Below, one piece after another: positions 10,825 to 22,826 of a DNA stretch of 64,000 nucleotides (positions are counted from its first letter, which is position 1; every line of letters begins with the position of its first letter). The notes under the pieces are model-generated. The model saw only the letters and a program-made list of their open reading frames with translations. It made no database searches and had not been told where the DNA came from. Made by a program: the position numbers and the translations under genes. This stretch comes from Rhodoferax sp. (lineage in GTDB: Bacteria > Pseudomonadota > Gammaproteobacteria > Burkholderiales > Burkholderiaceae_C). The stretch lies in assembly GCF_013297935.1 (NCBI RefSeq), contig NZ_JAAFIX010000002.1, forward strand, positions 1-64,000, written 5' to 3'.

Positions 10825-11802
10825 TTACTTCCCGTTGGCTTTGGTGTCGGTAAACCGACCATAGCTTTGCAAGCGCTCGTAGCGGCGATCCAGCAGCTCT
10901 TTGACTTTCAAGTCACTGATTTGGCGATACGCATCGGCCAAGGCCCGCTTCAAAAAGGCTGCCGCCTGTTTGGTATCGCGATGCGCTCCACCGACAGGCT
11001 CGTTCACGATTTTGTCGACCAATCCCAATGCTTTGAGTCGGTGGGCGGTAATACCCAACGCATCTGCAGCTTCCTGCGCCTTGTCCGAGGTTTTCCAGAG
11101 GATAGAAGCACAACCTTCAGGGCTGATCACCGAGTACACCGAGTACTGCAACATGATCACCTGGTCTGCCACCGAAATCGCCAAAGCGCCGCCGGAGCCG
11201 CCCTCTCCGATGATGGTGGTGATGATGGGCACCTCAAGCTGTGCCATCTCGAAAATGTTGCGCCCAATCGCCTCAGACTGACCACGCTCTTCCGCATCGA
11301 TGCCCGGGTAAGCACCGGGAGTGTCAACAAAGGTGAACACCGGCAGCTTGAATTTTTCGGCCAGCTTCATGAGGCGCAGCGCCTTGCGGTAGCCCTCGGG
11401 CTTGCTCATGCCGAAGTTACGCAGGCCCCGCTCTTTGGTATCCCGACCCTTTTGCTGCCCGACCACCATGCAAGGCGTGCCGTTGAACCGCGCCAAGCCA
11501 CCCACGATACTGAGATCGTCAGCAAAATGGCGGTCACCATGGAGCTCCACGAAGTGAGTGAAGATTTCGCCCACATAGTCCAAGGTGTAGGGGCGCTCGG
11601 CATGGCGAGCGATTTTGGTGATCTGCCAAGGGGTCAGATCACTGTAGATGTCTTTGGTGAGCTGCTGGCTTTTCTTGCTCAGCTGGTCGATTTCCGCAGA
11701 AATATCGACCGCAGATTCGTTTTGCACGTAGCGCAACTCTTCAATCTTGCCTTCGAGCTCCGCGATGGGCTGCTCAAAATCGAGGAAAGTTTTTTTAGCC
11801 AA
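10825..11802 (-). CDS. accA: acetyl-CoA carboxylase carboxyltransferase subunit alpha
   Basis: [22 protein letters not shown]...[14 protein letters not shown]...[11 protein letters not shown]; probable TTG start at 11802 preceded by GGAG; ORF track extends to ATG 11844. Confidence 0.93.
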   Translation of the reverse strand: MAKKTFLDFEQPIAELEGKIEELRYVQNESAVDISAEIDQLSKKSQQLTKDIYSDLTPWQITKIARHAERPYTLDYVGEIFTHFVELHGDRHFADDLSIVGGLARFNGTPCMVVGQQKGRDTKERGLRNFGMSKPEGYRKALRLMKLAEKFKLPVFTFVDTPGAYPGIDAEERGQSEAIGRNIFEMAQLEVPIITTIIGEGGSGGALAISVADQVIMLQYSVYSVISPEGCASILWKTSDKAQEAADALGITAHRLKALGLVDKIVNEPVGGAHRDTKQAAAFLKRALADAYRQISDLKVKELLDRRYERLQSYGRFTDTKANGK

Positions 11803-11847
11803 CGTTTTTCTCCTTCTTTCGGTGCAGACGCCCACGCGCCTCACCCG

Positions 11848-12519
11848 TTAGTACGCGACCGGTAGAGGGTCGAGAGATCGCCAAATATACCAAGTTGCAA
11901 CGCTGCAATAGGGTGCCCAAGCGGCAGCGACTTCGCGCGCATCGCTTCGGCTCACCACATCGCCCGAAAAATAGTTCTGACTGATACCGGTGATGAGACC
12001 TGGATCATCCAGAGGCAGCACGTTCGGGCGCATGAGATGAAAGATCATGAACATCTCCGCTGTCCAGCGACCGATCCCACGGATCGACACCAGTTCAGCG
12101 ATGATTTCTTCGTCTTCCATGCTGTCCCAGTCTTTGACATGCAAGGCCCCGTTGTCAAAGTGCAAAGCTAAGTCGACCAGATACTCGACCTTGCGGGCAC
12201 TCAAGCCTGCAGCACGCATGTCATCGACTTTGAGCTTCAAGACATTGGCGGGAGTCAGCTTTTTTGGCAACACCGCAAAACGATCCCAGACCGTTTGGGC
12301 GGCTTTCACCGAGATCTGTTGCCCGATGATGCTGCGCGCCAGCGTGACAAAAGCATCCCCCCGGGTTTGCAGGCATGCATCGCCGAATTGAGGAATCAGG
12401 CGCTTCATCACCCGATCCTTTTTCATCAGGTGTATACAGGCCTCTTCCCAGAAATACGGCGTGGTGGCTGTCTCGACAGGCGCTTTAGCAACGACGACCA
12501 TCAAACTGCCGCTTCCCAA
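11848..12519 (-). CDS. DNA-3-methyladenine glycosylase (HhH-GPD)
   Basis: [37 protein letters not shown]...LPLDDPGL. Confidence 0.88.
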   Translation of the reverse strand: MGSGSLMVVVAKAPVETATTPYFWEEACIHLMKKDRVMKRLIPQFGDACLQTRGDAFVTLARSIIGQQISVKAAQTVWDRFAVLPKKLTPANVLKLKVDDMRAAGLSARKVEYLVDLALHFDNGALHVKDWDSMEDEEIIAELVSIRGIGRWTAEMFMIFHLMRPNVLPLDDPGLITGISQNYFSGDVVSRSDAREVAAAWAPYCSVATWYIWRSLDPLPVAY

Positions 12520-13877
12520 GTGGTGCCGGACGCGGAGTCCTTCAACACGATACCTTGCGCAAGAAGGTCCTTGCGAATGGCATCGGCACGTCCGAAGTCT
12601 TTGGCAGCTTTTGCCGCTGCGCGCTCAGCAATCAGGCCGGCAATCGTCGCCTCATCCAACCCTGCGCCGGATTGCAGATACGCATTGGCATCCGCCTGCA
12701 GCAAGCCAAGGCATCCGCCCAGCGCTTTGAGCAGTGATGCGTTCTGAATAGAGCGGCTGCGATTGACCTCTCCCGCCAGTTCAAAAAGCACCGCAATCGC
12801 CTCGGGGGTGCCAAAGTCCTCGTCCATAGCTTCTTTGAATCGGGCCGCAAATGGATTCGCCCAATCGATCTCCACATCCAACGGTGTCGCCACCGTAAGC
12901 GCTGTGTAGAGCCGCTTGAGTGCCTGACGGGCATCATCCAGATGGGCGTCGCTGTAATTCAGGGCGCTTCGGTAGTGCGCGCGCACGATAAAAAAGCGCA
13001 CGGTTTCGGCGTCGTATTGCTTGAGCACATCGCGGATCGTGAAAAAATTGCCGAGCGACTTGCTCATTTTTTCGTTGTCTACGCGCACAAAGCCGTTATG
13101 CATCCAGAAATGCGCCAGCGCCTGACCATGCGCACCTTCACTCTGAGCGATTTCGTTTTCGTGGTGGGGAAACTGAAGATCAGCGCCACCGCCATGAATG
13201 TCGAAGGTCGTCCCCAGCGTCGCACAACTCATGGCGGAGCATTCAATATGCCAACCGGGTCGACCAGCGCCAAACGGGCTGTCCCATTTCGCTTCCGGCG
13301 GTTCATCTGGCTTGGCAGACTTCCAGAGCACAAAGTCCAAGGGGTCTTCTTTTCCATCTTGGACTGCCACCCGTTCGCCTGCCCGAAGCTCGTCCAGCGA
13401 CTTGCCGGATAACTTTCCGTAGCCCTCGAACTTCCGCACGGAATAGTTCACGTCTCCATTTCCGGAGCGATAAGCCAAGCCCTTCCCCTCCAGCGCGCCG
13501 ATCAGGGCAAGCATTTGCGGCACATACTCGGTCGCACGGGGTTCAACCGTGGGAGCCTCGATCCGCAAGGCACCGATGTCTGCGTGCATAGCCGCAATCA
13601 TTTCATCAGTGAGTTGGCGGATGGTGATGCCCCGCTCCAAGGCACGCTTGATGATTTTGTCGTCGATGTCGGTGATGTTGCGCACATAGGTCACCTGCAG
13701 ACCGCTAGCCTTGAGCCAGCGCTGAACCACATCAAAAGCCATCATCATGCGTGCATGACCGATATGACACAGGTCATAAATCGTCATTCCGCAGACGTAC
13801 ATGCGCACATGACCGGGCTCAATAGGGGTAAAGGGCTGCAACGAGCGCGTGAGCGTGTTGAAAATGCGCAAACTCAT
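12501..13877 (-). CDS. cysS: cysteinyl-tRNA synthetase
   Basis: [12 protein letters not shown]..., [41 protein letters not shown]. Confidence 0.95.
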   Translation of the reverse strand: MSLRIFNTLTRSLQPFTPIEPGHVRMYVCGMTIYDLCHIGHARMMMAFDVVQRWLKASGLQVTYVRNITDIDDKIIKRALERGITIRQLTDEMIAAMHADIGALRIEAPTVEPRATEYVPQMLALIGALEGKGLAYRSGNGDVNYSVRKFEGYGKLSGKSLDELRAGERVAVQDGKEDPLDFVLWKSAKPDEPPEAKWDSPFGAGRPGWHIECSAMSCATLGTTFDIHGGGADLQFPHHENEIAQSEGAHGQALAHFWMHNGFVRVDNEKMSKSLGNFFTIRDVLKQYDAETVRFFIVRAHYRSALNYSDAHLDDARQALKRLYTALTVATPLDVEIDWANPFAARFKEAMDEDFGTPEAIAVLFELAGEVNRSRSIQNASLLKALGGCLGLLQADANAYLQSGAGLDEATIAGLIAERAAAKAAKDFGRADAIRKDLLAQGIVLKDSASGTTWEAAV

Positions 13878-14063
13878 GGGTATCAAAAACCTGAACACAA
13901 AAACAACGAGCCCACCACATCACCAAAGGACGAAAAGGGGGCTCGCAAACAATCAAAACGGGGGGATATCCTCGGGGTGGCACGCAAACCCCTCGGCTAC
14001 AATCCAACGCAGTATAAAGCCCCGCGCCGAGGGCTACACACAGAGCAAGTTTTCAAAGGCACT

Positions 14064-15212
14064 ATGAAGCAAGCCCACTCCCCGCTTTTCTCCGCAATCC
14101 GTTGGATCGCCTTGGCTGCCACCTTGTCGTTTGGCACTGCCTACGCCGACGACTATTCCGACGTTGCACAACTGGTTCGCAATGGAAAGCTTGCAGAAGC
14201 CATGACGAAAGTCGACCAATATCTGGTTGGCAAGCCCAAAGATCCTCAAATGCGCTTTTTGAAGGGCGTCATTCAGCGGGACTCCGGCAAGAGTTCTGAA
14301 GCAATTGCGACGTTCACACGACTGACCGAAGACTATCCGGAGCTTCCTGAGCCCTACAACAACCTCGCAGTGCTTTATGCCGGCCAGAGCCAGTACGACA
14401 AGGCCCGTACCGCCCTTGAAATGGCCATTCGCACCAACCCAAGTTACACCACCGCCCATGAAAACCTGGGGGATGTGTATGCCAAGTTGGCGAGCCAGGC
14501 CTACGGCAAAGCTCTGCAACTGGACTCCGGCAATGCAGCGGTCGGCCCCAAGTTGGCGCTGATTCGAGAGTTGTTTAACCCGGCGGCGGGCAAAGGGACT
14601 CGCCCTGCAGCGACACTGAGTACGCCCACCCCAAGCACAGCCGTTGCGCCGACCACTCCCGCGACAAACGCAACCGCAAAAGCGGCACCTTCATTGCCGG
14701 CAACTACTGCAACAAAAGCACCGCCGACGCTGGGCGCAGCAGCAACCAGCACTAAGCCGGCTGCATCTGCACAAACCCCGGCTACAACTCCGGCAGCCGC
14801 ACCGGAACCCGCACCTGCTGTAGCCGCTGCTCCTGCGCAAGCGCCCAAGACTGAGGCCGTAGCTGCGAACAGTAGCTCAAAAGATGTCGAGGCAGCCGTT
14901 CGCAACTGGGCCAAGGCCTGGGCCTCGCGTGACATGAAGGGCTACCTGGGTGCCTACAGTCGGGACTTTGCGACACCCGGTGGTGCCAAACGCTCGGAAT
15001 GGGAAGAAGAACGACGCCAGCGCATTACCAGCAAGTCCAAAATTAGCGTCAAGTTGGAAAACCTGAACGTGAGCGTGAATGGCAACAAAGCAACCGCCAA
15101 GTTCCGCCAAGACTACAAGGCCGATGAGCTAGCCGTATCCAGCAGAAAAGTCTTGGAGTTGGTCAAAACTGGCGACCGATGGGTAATCGTCCGGGAAACT
15201 GTCGCTAAGTAA
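14064..15212 (+). CDS. TPR protein with C-terminal NTF2-like domain
   Basis: Start at 14064 (MKQAHSPLFSAIRWIALAATLSFGTAYA signal peptide); TPR units (PEPYNNLAVLYAGQSQYDKARTALEMAI); A/P/T linker; NWAKAWASRDMKGYLGAYSRDFA. Confidence 0.85.
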   Translation: MKQAHSPLFSAIRWIALAATLSFGTAYADDYSDVAQLVRNGKLAEAMTKVDQYLVGKPKDPQMRFLKGVIQRDSGKSSEAIATFTRLTEDYPELPEPYNNLAVLYAGQSQYDKARTALEMAIRTNPSYTTAHENLGDVYAKLASQAYGKALQLDSGNAAVGPKLALIRELFNPAAGKGTRPAATLSTPTPSTAVAPTTPATNATAKAAPSLPATTATKAPPTLGAAATSTKPAASAQTPATTPAAAPEPAPAVAAAPAQAPKTEAVAANSSSKDVEAAVRNWAKAWASRDMKGYLGAYSRDFATPGGAKRSEWEEERRQRITSKSKISVKLENLNVSVNGNKATAKFRQDYKADELAVSSRKVLELVKTGDRWVIVRETVAK

Positions 15213-15219
15213 TACGCAC

Positions 15220-16530
15220 TTGCACAGTCAGAACGTGTTCAACAGCGCACAGAAGGCACTACTCAGAAGTGCCCTAAGAACTTTGCTCTCAGCGCCCCGG
15301 CATCTCTTCGTGGCCTGTGGTCTTTTGCTGGCGCAAGGGGACGTGTTTTCAAAAACCCAAGAGCCGGTCCGCATCCTTAAGGCTCAGTCCAATAAGGCGC
15401 CGCAGCCCAACACCCTCGAAGCTGGAGGCGTTGCCGAAGCGCGCTTGATAGAGATCTACACGCTCATAGGCCGCGGGGATGGTCGAGCAGCGTTCGAAAA
15501 AGCTGAACAACTGGTCTCCGACTTGCCGAATTTCCAATTGGCACAGTTGGTCTATGGCGACTTGCTAGTAGCGCGCACGCGCCCTGTGAGCACGCTAGGC
15601 GATGTGCCACCTGCCATGGCTAAGGAAGCTAGCGCTCCACTCAAGGATCTCAGAGAGGAATCTTTGCGACGCGTGAAGGCCCTGAGAGAGCGCCCCCAAA
15701 AGGGCACCATACCTTCGCAGTTTCTACAGCTATCCCCTACGACCCGGCACGCGATAGCGGTGGATGCATCGCGCTCCCGCCTATATCTCTTTGAAAACAC
15801 CCCCAGTGGCCTAGAGCTCGTGGCGGACTACTATATTTCTGTGGGCAAGGCCGGCATTTCAAAGAATGTGGAAGGTGACCAACGCACCCCTTTGGGCGTG
15901 TACTACATCACCAGCAACTTAGACCCTAAGTCACTCAAAGACTTTTATGGTTCAGGCGCCCTCCCCATCAGCTACCCCAACGTTTTGGATTCCAAGCGTG
16001 GAAAAACAGGCAGTGGAATCTGGCTGCATGGAACCCCTCCGGCTCAATTCTCCAGAGCTCCGTTGGCGACCGATGGCTGTGTGGTGCTCGCCAACCCGGA
16101 CTTAGAGCACATTATCCGGACGGTAGCGATACGAGCTACGCCAGTAGTTATTGCGCAGCAACTGCAATGGGTTTCGGCAAACACCGTGAAAAACACGGCC
16201 AAGGGCTTTGAGAGCGCCCTGCTGGCTTGGCGCAATGCAAAAACGGCAGGAAATGCTCAGCAGGTTTTAGACTTTTACACATCAGACTTCAATAGCAATG
16301 GCAAGTCTTTGTCGCAGTGGACGCCGGTTCTCCGCGGTGAGCTCGAAAAGACCAAGGGCAGAACGATTCAACTCAAAGATGTGTCATTCCTCCAATGGAT
16401 CGATCACAACGAGACGATGGTCGCCACCTTCGGTGAAGTGGCAGAGGGATCGCGCATCGGGTGGACCAAGCGTCAATACTGGACGCATGTGAACGGTCAA
16501 TGGAAGATTTTTTATGAAGGGCTACTGTGA
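15220..16530 (+). CDS. L,D-transpeptidase (YkuD) with NTF2-like tail
   Basis: [14 protein letters not shown]..., [31 protein letters not shown] (HxxxxxxxxxxxxxxGC). Confidence 0.88.
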   Translation: MHSQNVFNSAQKALLRSALRTLLSAPRHLFVACGLLLAQGDVFSKTQEPVRILKAQSNKAPQPNTLEAGGVAEARLIEIYTLIGRGDGRAAFEKAEQLVSDLPNFQLAQLVYGDLLVARTRPVSTLGDVPPAMAKEASAPLKDLREESLRRVKALRERPQKGTIPSQFLQLSPTTRHAIAVDASRSRLYLFENTPSGLELVADYYISVGKAGISKNVEGDQRTPLGVYYITSNLDPKSLKDFYGSGALPISYPNVLDSKRGKTGSGIWLHGTPPAQFSRAPLATDGCVVLANPDLEHIIRTVAIRATPVVIAQQLQWVSANTVKNTAKGFESALLAWRNAKTAGNAQQVLDFYTSDFNSNGKSLSQWTPVLRGELEKTKGRTIQLKDVSFLQWIDHNETMVATFGEVAEGSRIGWTKRQYWTHVNGQWKIFYEGLL

Positions 16531-17111
16531 TGTTGCTTGATTCACTGCGAGGTCTAAAGACCCTGGCTATATGGGCCTCCATGGTGGTGGCGGTGCCTGC
16601 CGGTGCGCAAGCCGTTGCACCCAAGGTTCAGTTCCAGACCACACAAGGAAACTTCACTGTGGAGGTGTACCCGGACAAAGCTCCGAAAACGGTTGAAAAC
16701 TTTCTGCAGTACGTGAAAGACAAACATTACAACGGCACCGTATTCCATCGGGTGATCCCAAGCTTCATGATCCAAGGCGGCGGCTTCACCCCTTCGATGC
16801 AGCAAAAGCCTACGCGTAGCCCCATTCCTCTGGAGGCGAGAAACGGCCTCAAAAACGGCAGGGGTACGATTGCCATGGCACGCACAGCGGATCCGCAGAG
16901 TGCCACGGCTCAGTTCTTCGTCAATGTGGTGGACAATCAGAATCTTGACGCGCCTCGCCCTGATGGGCACGGCTATGCCGTCTTCGGCAAAGTCACCCAG
17001 GGAATGGACGTCATCGACAAGATCCGTGGTGTCCCCACCACCAACGCTGGCATGTACCAAGACGTGCCGCAAACCCCTGTTGTTATTAACTCGGCCACTT
17101 TGGTCCCATAA
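16527..17111 (+). CDS. periplasmic peptidyl-prolyl cis-trans isomerase (cyclophilin)
   Basis: Signal peptide; [34 protein letters not shown]. Confidence 0.92.
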   Translation: MMLLDSLRGLKTLAIWASMVVAVPAGAQAVAPKVQFQTTQGNFTVEVYPDKAPKTVENFLQYVKDKHYNGTVFHRVIPSFMIQGGGFTPSMQQKPTRSPIPLEARNGLKNGRGTIAMARTADPQSATAQFFVNVVDNQNLDAPRPDGHGYAVFGKVTQGMDVIDKIRGVPTTNAGMYQDVPQTPVVINSATLVP

Positions 17112-17114
17112 ATC

Positions 17115-17621
17115 ATGAGCAATCCTCAAGTCGAACTCCACATCACTGGCTACGGTGTCATCACCATTGAGCTTGATCAGGAAAAAGCACCTAAATCCAG
17201 CGCCAACTTCTTGGCCTATGTGAACAAAGGGCACTACAACAACACGATTTTTCATCGTGTTATTCCGGGTTTCATGATCCAAGGCGGAGGCATGGAGCCT
17301 GGCATGGCACAAAAATCTACGGATGCCCCCATCGAAAATGAAGCCAACAACGGTCTGAAAAATGGCGTTTACACCTTGGCCATGGCGCGCACTGGTGACC
17401 CACACTCCGCGACAGCTCAGTTCTTCATCAACGTTGCAGACAACGGTTTTCTGAACCACACCGCACCTAGCATGCAAGGTTGGGGTTACGCAGTGTTCGG
17501 CAAAGTGGTTGCCGGCACAGACGTGGTAGATAAGATCAAGGCTGTGAAAACCGGTAAAAAAGGCTTTCATGACGACGTGCCGAAAGAAGACGTCGTGATC
17601 GAGAAGGCTGTAGCGCTGTAA
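17115..17621 (+). CDS. ppiB: cytoplasmic peptidyl-prolyl cis-trans isomerase (cyclophilin)
   Basis: [47 protein letters not shown]; no signal peptide. Confidence 0.92.
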   Translation: MSNPQVELHITGYGVITIELDQEKAPKSSANFLAYVNKGHYNNTIFHRVIPGFMIQGGGMEPGMAQKSTDAPIENEANNGLKNGVYTLAMARTGDPHSATAQFFINVADNGFLNHTAPSMQGWGYAVFGKVVAGTDVVDKIKAVKTGKKGFHDDVPKEDVVIEKAVAL

Positions 17622-17635
17622 CCAGGCATCTGCCA

Positions 17636-18424
17636 GTGGAAGTCATTGCGCAGGGCCACTGGCGGCGGGTGGATTTCATTTCTGACCTTCACCTGCACCC
17701 CGGCGAGCCCGACACCCACACAGCGTGGGCTCGCTATATGCAAAAAACAAATACCGATGCGCTGTTCATCCTTGGCGACTTGTTTGAAGTCTGGGTGGGC
17801 GATGACCTACTGGACAACCCTTTAGGTTTTGAGTCTGAATGCGTGCGCATCATCCGGGAAACCGCAATGCGCCTGCCGGTGTATTACATGGTGGGCAATC
17901 GCGACTTCTTGATGGGTATGCGGTTTGCAGATGAAAGCCACTCCATTCCGCTCGCTGACCCTGCAACCCTCGACTTTTTCGGTAATCGCATAGTACTTAG
18001 CCACGGTGATGCGTGGTGTCTCGACGACGTGGCATATCAGTCGTTCAGAACGACCGTGCGCTCCCAGGAATGGCAGTCCGCTTTCTTAGCCAAGCCTCTG
18101 CCCGAGCGTCTCGACATTGCACGACACATACGCTCACAAAGTGAGGCAAAGAAACCACTGGGTAGCTACGCGGATGTCGACATCGCAAGCGCTGAAGCTG
18201 CACTCTCAGCCGCTAAAGCCCGCACGCTCATTCATGGCCACACGCATCTACCTGCAACTCATGGCCTCCCCTCCGGTGCAGAGCGATGGGTGCTCAGCGA
18301 CTGGCATATCAAGCCCCCGCATACGCCGAGACTTGAAGTGCTGAGGCTGCAGAATCAGGCGGCAAAGGGGGATTTCTCCCTTTCACGACTTCACCCGGAG
18401 CTCTGCGATACCGGCTTGAATTAA
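17636..18424 (+). CDS. lpxH: UDP-2,3-diacylglucosamine diphosphatase
   Basis: FISDLHLHPGEP, LGDLFEVWVGDD, VGNRDFL, LSHGDAWCLDD, IHGHTHLP. Confidence 0.92.
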   Translation: MEVIAQGHWRRVDFISDLHLHPGEPDTHTAWARYMQKTNTDALFILGDLFEVWVGDDLLDNPLGFESECVRIIRETAMRLPVYYMVGNRDFLMGMRFADESHSIPLADPATLDFFGNRIVLSHGDAWCLDDVAYQSFRTTVRSQEWQSAFLAKPLPERLDIARHIRSQSEAKKPLGSYADVDIASAEAALSAAKARTLIHGHTHLPATHGLPSGAERWVLSDWHIKPPHTPRLEVLRLQNQAAKGDFSLSRLHPELCDTGLN

Positions 18425-20088
18425 GCCAATCCTCCAACCTCGTCGATTTGCCAAGGGTCGAGAAACTGCTCGGCATAGCGCAAATAGACTTGTTCAGAGA
18501 CAAACACATCGAACAAGTCGGGGTCGATATGCCCGCTGCTGCGAAGTTTGGACATGATTTCCATGGCCTGTGAGAGCTTCATGCCGGGCTTGTAAGGCCG
18601 GTCTTTAGCAGTCAAAGCCTCAAAAATGTCAGCGATGCCCATGATCCGCGCCTGAACTGACATCTGATCCCTCGTCAGCCCTTTGGGATACCCCTTGCCA
18701 TCCATCCGCTCATGGTGACCGCCTGCAAACTCCGGAACATTTTTGAGATGCTTTGGCCAAGGCAGTTGCTCCAGCATCTTGATGGTTGCAACGATGTGGT
18801 AGTTGATGATGTCCCGCTCGGCTCCTGTCAGGGTGCCCCCACGGATTGACAAATTCTCCATCTCGTCGGCCGTCAGGAAATCCGTTTCAACACCATCTGC
18901 ATTCCGCCAAGAGTTAGTGGTTCCGATATCACGCACTCGGCGGACCGCCTCATCACTCAGAAACTCAGCACCGCGATTCGTGTTGCGCAAAAACTCCCTA
19001 TCCTCATCCCAGGTGACCATATCGGAGCGGGCGCGTGCCATGACCGCCGCCTCCCCGGCTGGGTCCACCACAGGGCGCAACGCGAGTTGGGATCGCAAGG
19101 CTTCAAGCTCACGATCGCGCTTCAAAACCTCAAAGCGAGTGTCCACTAGCGCCATCCGATCGAACAAGGTTTGCAACTTGGTAGCCTTGTCTACAACGTG
19201 AACTGGCGTGGTCACTTTGCCGCAGTCATGCAGCAGACCGGCAATTTTCAGCTCATAGTGATCTCGCTCCGACATTGCGAAGGACGCCAGTGGCCCGGTC
19301 GACGCTGCACTTGCTGCTGCAGCCAACATCATGGTCAGCGCAGGGACCCGCGCACAATGTCCTCCCGTGTAGTGGGACTTCTCGTCAATGGCCACGTTGA
19401 TCAGGCTGATAAAGGACTCAAACAAGGCCTCCAGTTGGGACATGAGTCCGCGGTTGGTAATGGCAATCGCCGCTTGCGAGGCCAATGACTCCGCCAAACT
19501 TTGGTCAGAGCTACTGAAGCTGCGCACGAGGCCGCTCACTGGGTCGGTGGCATTGATCAATTGCAAGACACCGATGACATCGCCCTCGTGGTCTTTCATG
19601 GGTACGGTCAAAAATGACTGGGAACGATAGCCCGTGCGGGCATCGAATTGCCGGGTGCCTGAAAAATCGAATGCCTCTGCCGTGTAGGCATCGGCAATAT
19701 TCACGGTTTGATTGTGGAGCGCCGAATATGCGGCAACCAAAGAGTCATTGGGCTGCCCTTGCGCGTCCTTGAGGGGTAAGTCAGGAAAATCAATCGACTT
19801 CCCTGAGACTCCGCCCATGGCAATTCCGAGGGAGGCGGTGCGTATGATTTCAAAACGCAGCGCGGAGCCGTCGTCCGTCACCCTGTAGAGGGTGCCGGCA
19901 TCAGCATGGGTAATGCTTTTTGCCGCGAGAAGAATGCTGTCCAGCAGTCGGGCAATGTCCCGCTCACGGGACAAGGCAGTGCCTATGTCGTTAAGCTGCT
20001 CCAAACGGCGCAGCAAGTCATCCACAGAGTCCACAAAGCCCCCCCAGATTGAGCGCCCCTCATTAAGGCAAGCCGATTGTTTCAACAA
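18421..20088 (-). CDS. GAF + HD-GYP domain phosphodiesterase-like protein
   Basis: GAF-like N-terminus; GLLHDCGKV, HHERMDGKGYPKGL, DIFEALTAKDRPYKP. Confidence 0.9.
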   Translation of the reverse strand: MLKQSACLNEGRSIWGGFVDSVDDLLRRLEQLNDIGTALSRERDIARLLDSILLAAKSITHADAGTLYRVTDDGSALRFEIIRTASLGIAMGGVSGKSIDFPDLPLKDAQGQPNDSLVAAYSALHNQTVNIADAYTAEAFDFSGTRQFDARTGYRSQSFLTVPMKDHEGDVIGVLQLINATDPVSGLVRSFSSSDQSLAESLASQAAIAITNRGLMSQLEALFESFISLINVAIDEKSHYTGGHCARVPALTMMLAAAASAASTGPLASFAMSERDHYELKIAGLLHDCGKVTTPVHVVDKATKLQTLFDRMALVDTRFEVLKRDRELEALRSQLALRPVVDPAGEAAVMARARSDMVTWDEDREFLRNTNRGAEFLSDEAVRRVRDIGTTNSWRNADGVETDFLTADEMENLSIRGGTLTGAERDIINYHIVATIKMLEQLPWPKHLKNVPEFAGGHHERMDGKGYPKGLTRDQMSVQARIMGIADIFEALTAKDRPYKPGMKLSQAMEIMSKLRSSGHIDPDLFDVFVSEQVYLRYAEQFLDPWQIDEVGGLA

Positions 20089-20114
20089 CCGGCCTGTTTG
20101 TCCAACCCGCTTTT

Positions 20115-22826
20115 CTAGCGCTTGAGCAATGCCTTGAGTACGTTCTGCAAACGTCGCGCCTGACCTGCCTCGTAGGCGGCGGCCAACACCTGCGCCGTGT
20201 CCTCGGCCCAGGTCTGCGCGGGGGCGGGGTCATTGCGTCGAGTCAAGAGTTGCAACTGCATGGCGCGCCGCGCATTGAGATGCTCAACGGGTGTCGGCAA
20301 CTCGGCTGCCATTTCCAAGCGCAAAAGATGTTGCGCAGCAACATCAGGCTGCACGGCTACGGAGGCACTCACCACCTTCACCCAAGCGCTTCGTGCTTGG
20401 CAGGCAGTGCGCCCGCCGAGCTCTTGGGCCGTGGGCAGCAGCGCTGCGTCCCGCTTCTCCCAAGCGGAGAGCAGCTGAACCAGCGCCTCTCCATGGGCCT
20501 GTGCAGCCAGCTTTTTAAGTGCTTGCTGCGCATTTTCAAGCGCTTCGCGCTGAGCACGGAAGGCAGTGTCGCCCAGTCGCGGCGCATTGAAAGCGGGGGC
20601 GCGATCACCCGACCCAGCTCGCTCATCCCGACGGGGGCCACGATCACCAAACCCTGGCTTGCCGCCATCGCGTCCACCGCGGCCGGCATCCTTGCGGTCG
20701 CCGAATTTGGAAGCTCGCGGATCCACCGGAGTTTCTTTTTTCATCCCCGGACGGTCATCGCCACGAACCGCAACCACAGGCTTTGGCTGGGCCTTTGGCA
20801 CCACCACAGGAGCCGACTCCGCCGGAGCAGCCTCTTCGCCGGAGGTCGACTCAGATGCTACAGTTTCTATAGCACCTTGCGCAGCATCCACCTGGGCTAG
20901 AGGCACATTTTCTTGTTGAACCAGCCCTTGGGCGGCCTGCTCACCGGCACCCGCCGCAGCGACTTCGGCCTGAGCTTGGGCTTGTCCGTTCAATGCCGCG
21001 TCCAGCGCTGTCATGGCCGCACGAATGGCTTGCGCATCGCCAGAGGCGTTGGCAGCTTCCAGGGCTTTGGCAGCTTCCAGCACGGTTCGGTCACGCGCAC
21101 CCAGTGCGGCTTCCGCCTTCTCGCGCTCGGCACTCTTACGATTGAATGCGTCATCAATAGGCTTGCGGAACGCGTCCCAGAGCTTCTGCTCCTGACGGCG
21201 ATCCACAGGAATCGCATGCGCCTGCGCTTGCCAACGTTGCTGCAGGGCTTTCACAGCATCAATCCGCAGCATGGGCATGGCGCCCAGCTGCTTGGCTTCT
21301 TCAATCATGGCGTGGCGAGCTGCCAAGCTCGCCGCCTGGATAGCCTCTAAGGGCGCAGCGGCTTCAGCAAACACAGTTTTCCAAATGGGTTGGAGCTCGG
21401 CAAACATCTTTTCACCCACATGCCCCGCCTCGCGCCAGCGATCGGAGAACTGGTGCAGGATCCGGTTGAATCCTTTCCAGTCATCATCCAATGCGGTGCG
21501 ATTGGCAGCGGCCCAAGCCTTGAGTTCTTCAATCAGGGCCAATCGCTGGGCCCGGTGTTCAGCCGACTCGGCTTTGACCTTTTCCAGCCACCCTTCAACG
21601 ACCTTGTAAGCCTCGTTGCAGGCTTCGTCAAAACGCTTCCACAGGGCATGGTTTGGCACACCGCCCTGATCCGTTTGCTTCCACTGGTCGCGTAGGCTGC
21701 GCAAGGTTTCTTGCATTTTCCGCCCGCCGATCGCCTGACCTTCAGGACGCTGAAGCAGACCTTCCGCCTTGACGACCAACTCTTCACGAATCTGGTCCGC
21801 GCGCCAGCGCTGCCAGCCTTCCAACTCACCCGCTGCGGACAACGCCGCATGGGCCTGGTTTTCCAGCTTGCCATCAATCAACTTACCGAATTCTTTGAGT
21901 GCATTGCGCAAGCCTGCAGCAGCGCCCGCGCTGGCTTTACCGTGCCCCTCGCCAACTTCTTGCTCTACCGTGGCCAATGCAGCCTTCACAGCTGCCTGTG
22001 CGCGGCTACGCAACTCAGGGTCCACCTTGGGTTTAGAGGCCTTAGGCGCCACCTCGGCGGGCACGCCGCGCAAACCACGAATTTCGTCTGCCCACACAGG
22101 AACAGGCGGCAAAGGAGCCGCGGGGTCTTCGGCAGCGGCTGTAGCCAGGGCCAATGCACCTTGAAACGCATCCCAAACGACAAGCAACTGCCCCTTGGAG
22201 GCGTCCAGCAGCACCGGGAACTTGGCGTCCACACTCACCCAATTGGAGCTAGATACCAGTGCATCCGCCTGGTTTTGCCAGTGCTGCACATCGGTGCGCA
22301 AGGCTTCAACAGCGGCTTGGGCGTCAGCCAATGTTTTGGTCGACAAAACTTCAATCCGCTGGGCGAGCAGCACGGCAGCTTCGCGCTGCACTTGAACTTG
22401 GTGCTGCAGATCTTCGATGCCCTTAACGCGCTCAGAAAGCTTTCCCTTGAGGGTTAACAACGGCTCTTTGCTGAGCGGAGCACCTGCTTTGGCCGCATCA
22501 CGCTGCCAAGCCAGAGCATCGGCGATATTGAGCTTCGCTGTGTCAATCAAGGCCTGTGCCTTGGCTGCCCACTCTGCCCCCAGCGCCTCTTGCCCCTTGG
22601 CGCGCCGAGCCTCATCCAGCTTTTCGCGAACCAACTTGGCAGCACCTTTGTCTTTGACGCTGAGCTCTTTAAATACATCCGCTAGCTGCTCGTGGGTCGG
22701 CTGGGAGAGTAACCAGTCGCGAACGCGGGACGCACGCTCTCCCGCTGTGGCAGCGGTAAAAGCACCGCCTGTCAGGCGGTCCAGGGTAGCGATATCATTG
22801 TTTTTGGAAGATTGGTTCGACGTCAC
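20115..22826 (-). CDS. DUF349 domain-containing protein
   Basis: Multiple W-x-x(6)-W-x-x-F repeats (LWKRFDEACNEAYK, DDWKGFNRILHQFSDRWREAGHV, LWDAFRKPIDDAF). Confidence 0.85.
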   Translation of the reverse strand: MTSNQSSKNNDIATLDRLTGGAFTAATAGERASRVRDWLLSQPTHEQLADVFKELSVKDKGAAKLVREKLDEARRAKGQEALGAEWAAKAQALIDTAKLNIADALAWQRDAAKAGAPLSKEPLLTLKGKLSERVKGIEDLQHQVQVQREAAVLLAQRIEVLSTKTLADAQAAVEALRTDVQHWQNQADALVSSSNWVSVDAKFPVLLDASKGQLLVVWDAFQGALALATAAAEDPAAPLPPVPVWADEIRGLRGVPAEVAPKASKPKVDPELRSRAQAAVKAALATVEQEVGEGHGKASAGAAAGLRNALKEFGKLIDGKLENQAHAALSAAGELEGWQRWRADQIREELVVKAEGLLQRPEGQAIGGRKMQETLRSLRDQWKQTDQGGVPNHALWKRFDEACNEAYKVVEGWLEKVKAESAEHRAQRLALIEELKAWAAANRTALDDDWKGFNRILHQFSDRWREAGHVGEKMFAELQPIWKTVFAEAAAPLEAIQAASLAARHAMIEEAKQLGAMPMLRIDAVKALQQRWQAQAHAIPVDRRQEQKLWDAFRKPIDDAFNRKSAEREKAEAALGARDRTVLEAAKALEAANASGDAQAIRAAMTALDAALNGQAQAQAEVAAAGAGEQAAQGLVQQENVPLAQVDAAQGAIETVASESTSGEEAAPAESAPVVVPKAQPKPVVAVRGDDRPGMKKETPVDPRASKFGDRKDAGRGGRDGGKPGFGDRGPRRDERAGSGDRAPAFNAPRLGDTAFRAQREALENAQQALKKLAAQAHGEALVQLLSAWEKRDAALLPTAQELGGRTACQARSAWVKVVSASVAVQPDVAAQHLLRLEMAAELPTPVEHLNARRAMQLQLLTRRNDPAPAQTWAEDTAQVLAAAYEAGQARRLQNVLKALLKR
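20856..20904 (-). repeat. dispersed ~48 bp repeat inside DUF349 gene
   Basis: cctctagcccaggtggatgctgcgcaaggtgctatagaaactgtagca. Confidence 0.7.

Noticed and set aside
13515-14063. N-terminal extension of the TPR-protein ORF
   Set aside because: Runs antisense through cysS; signal peptide and conserved protein begin at 14064.
16527-17621. Tandem cyclophilin genes as an anomaly
   Set aside because: Adjacent periplasmic and cytoplasmic cyclophilins are common in this bacterial group; ordinary paralogues.
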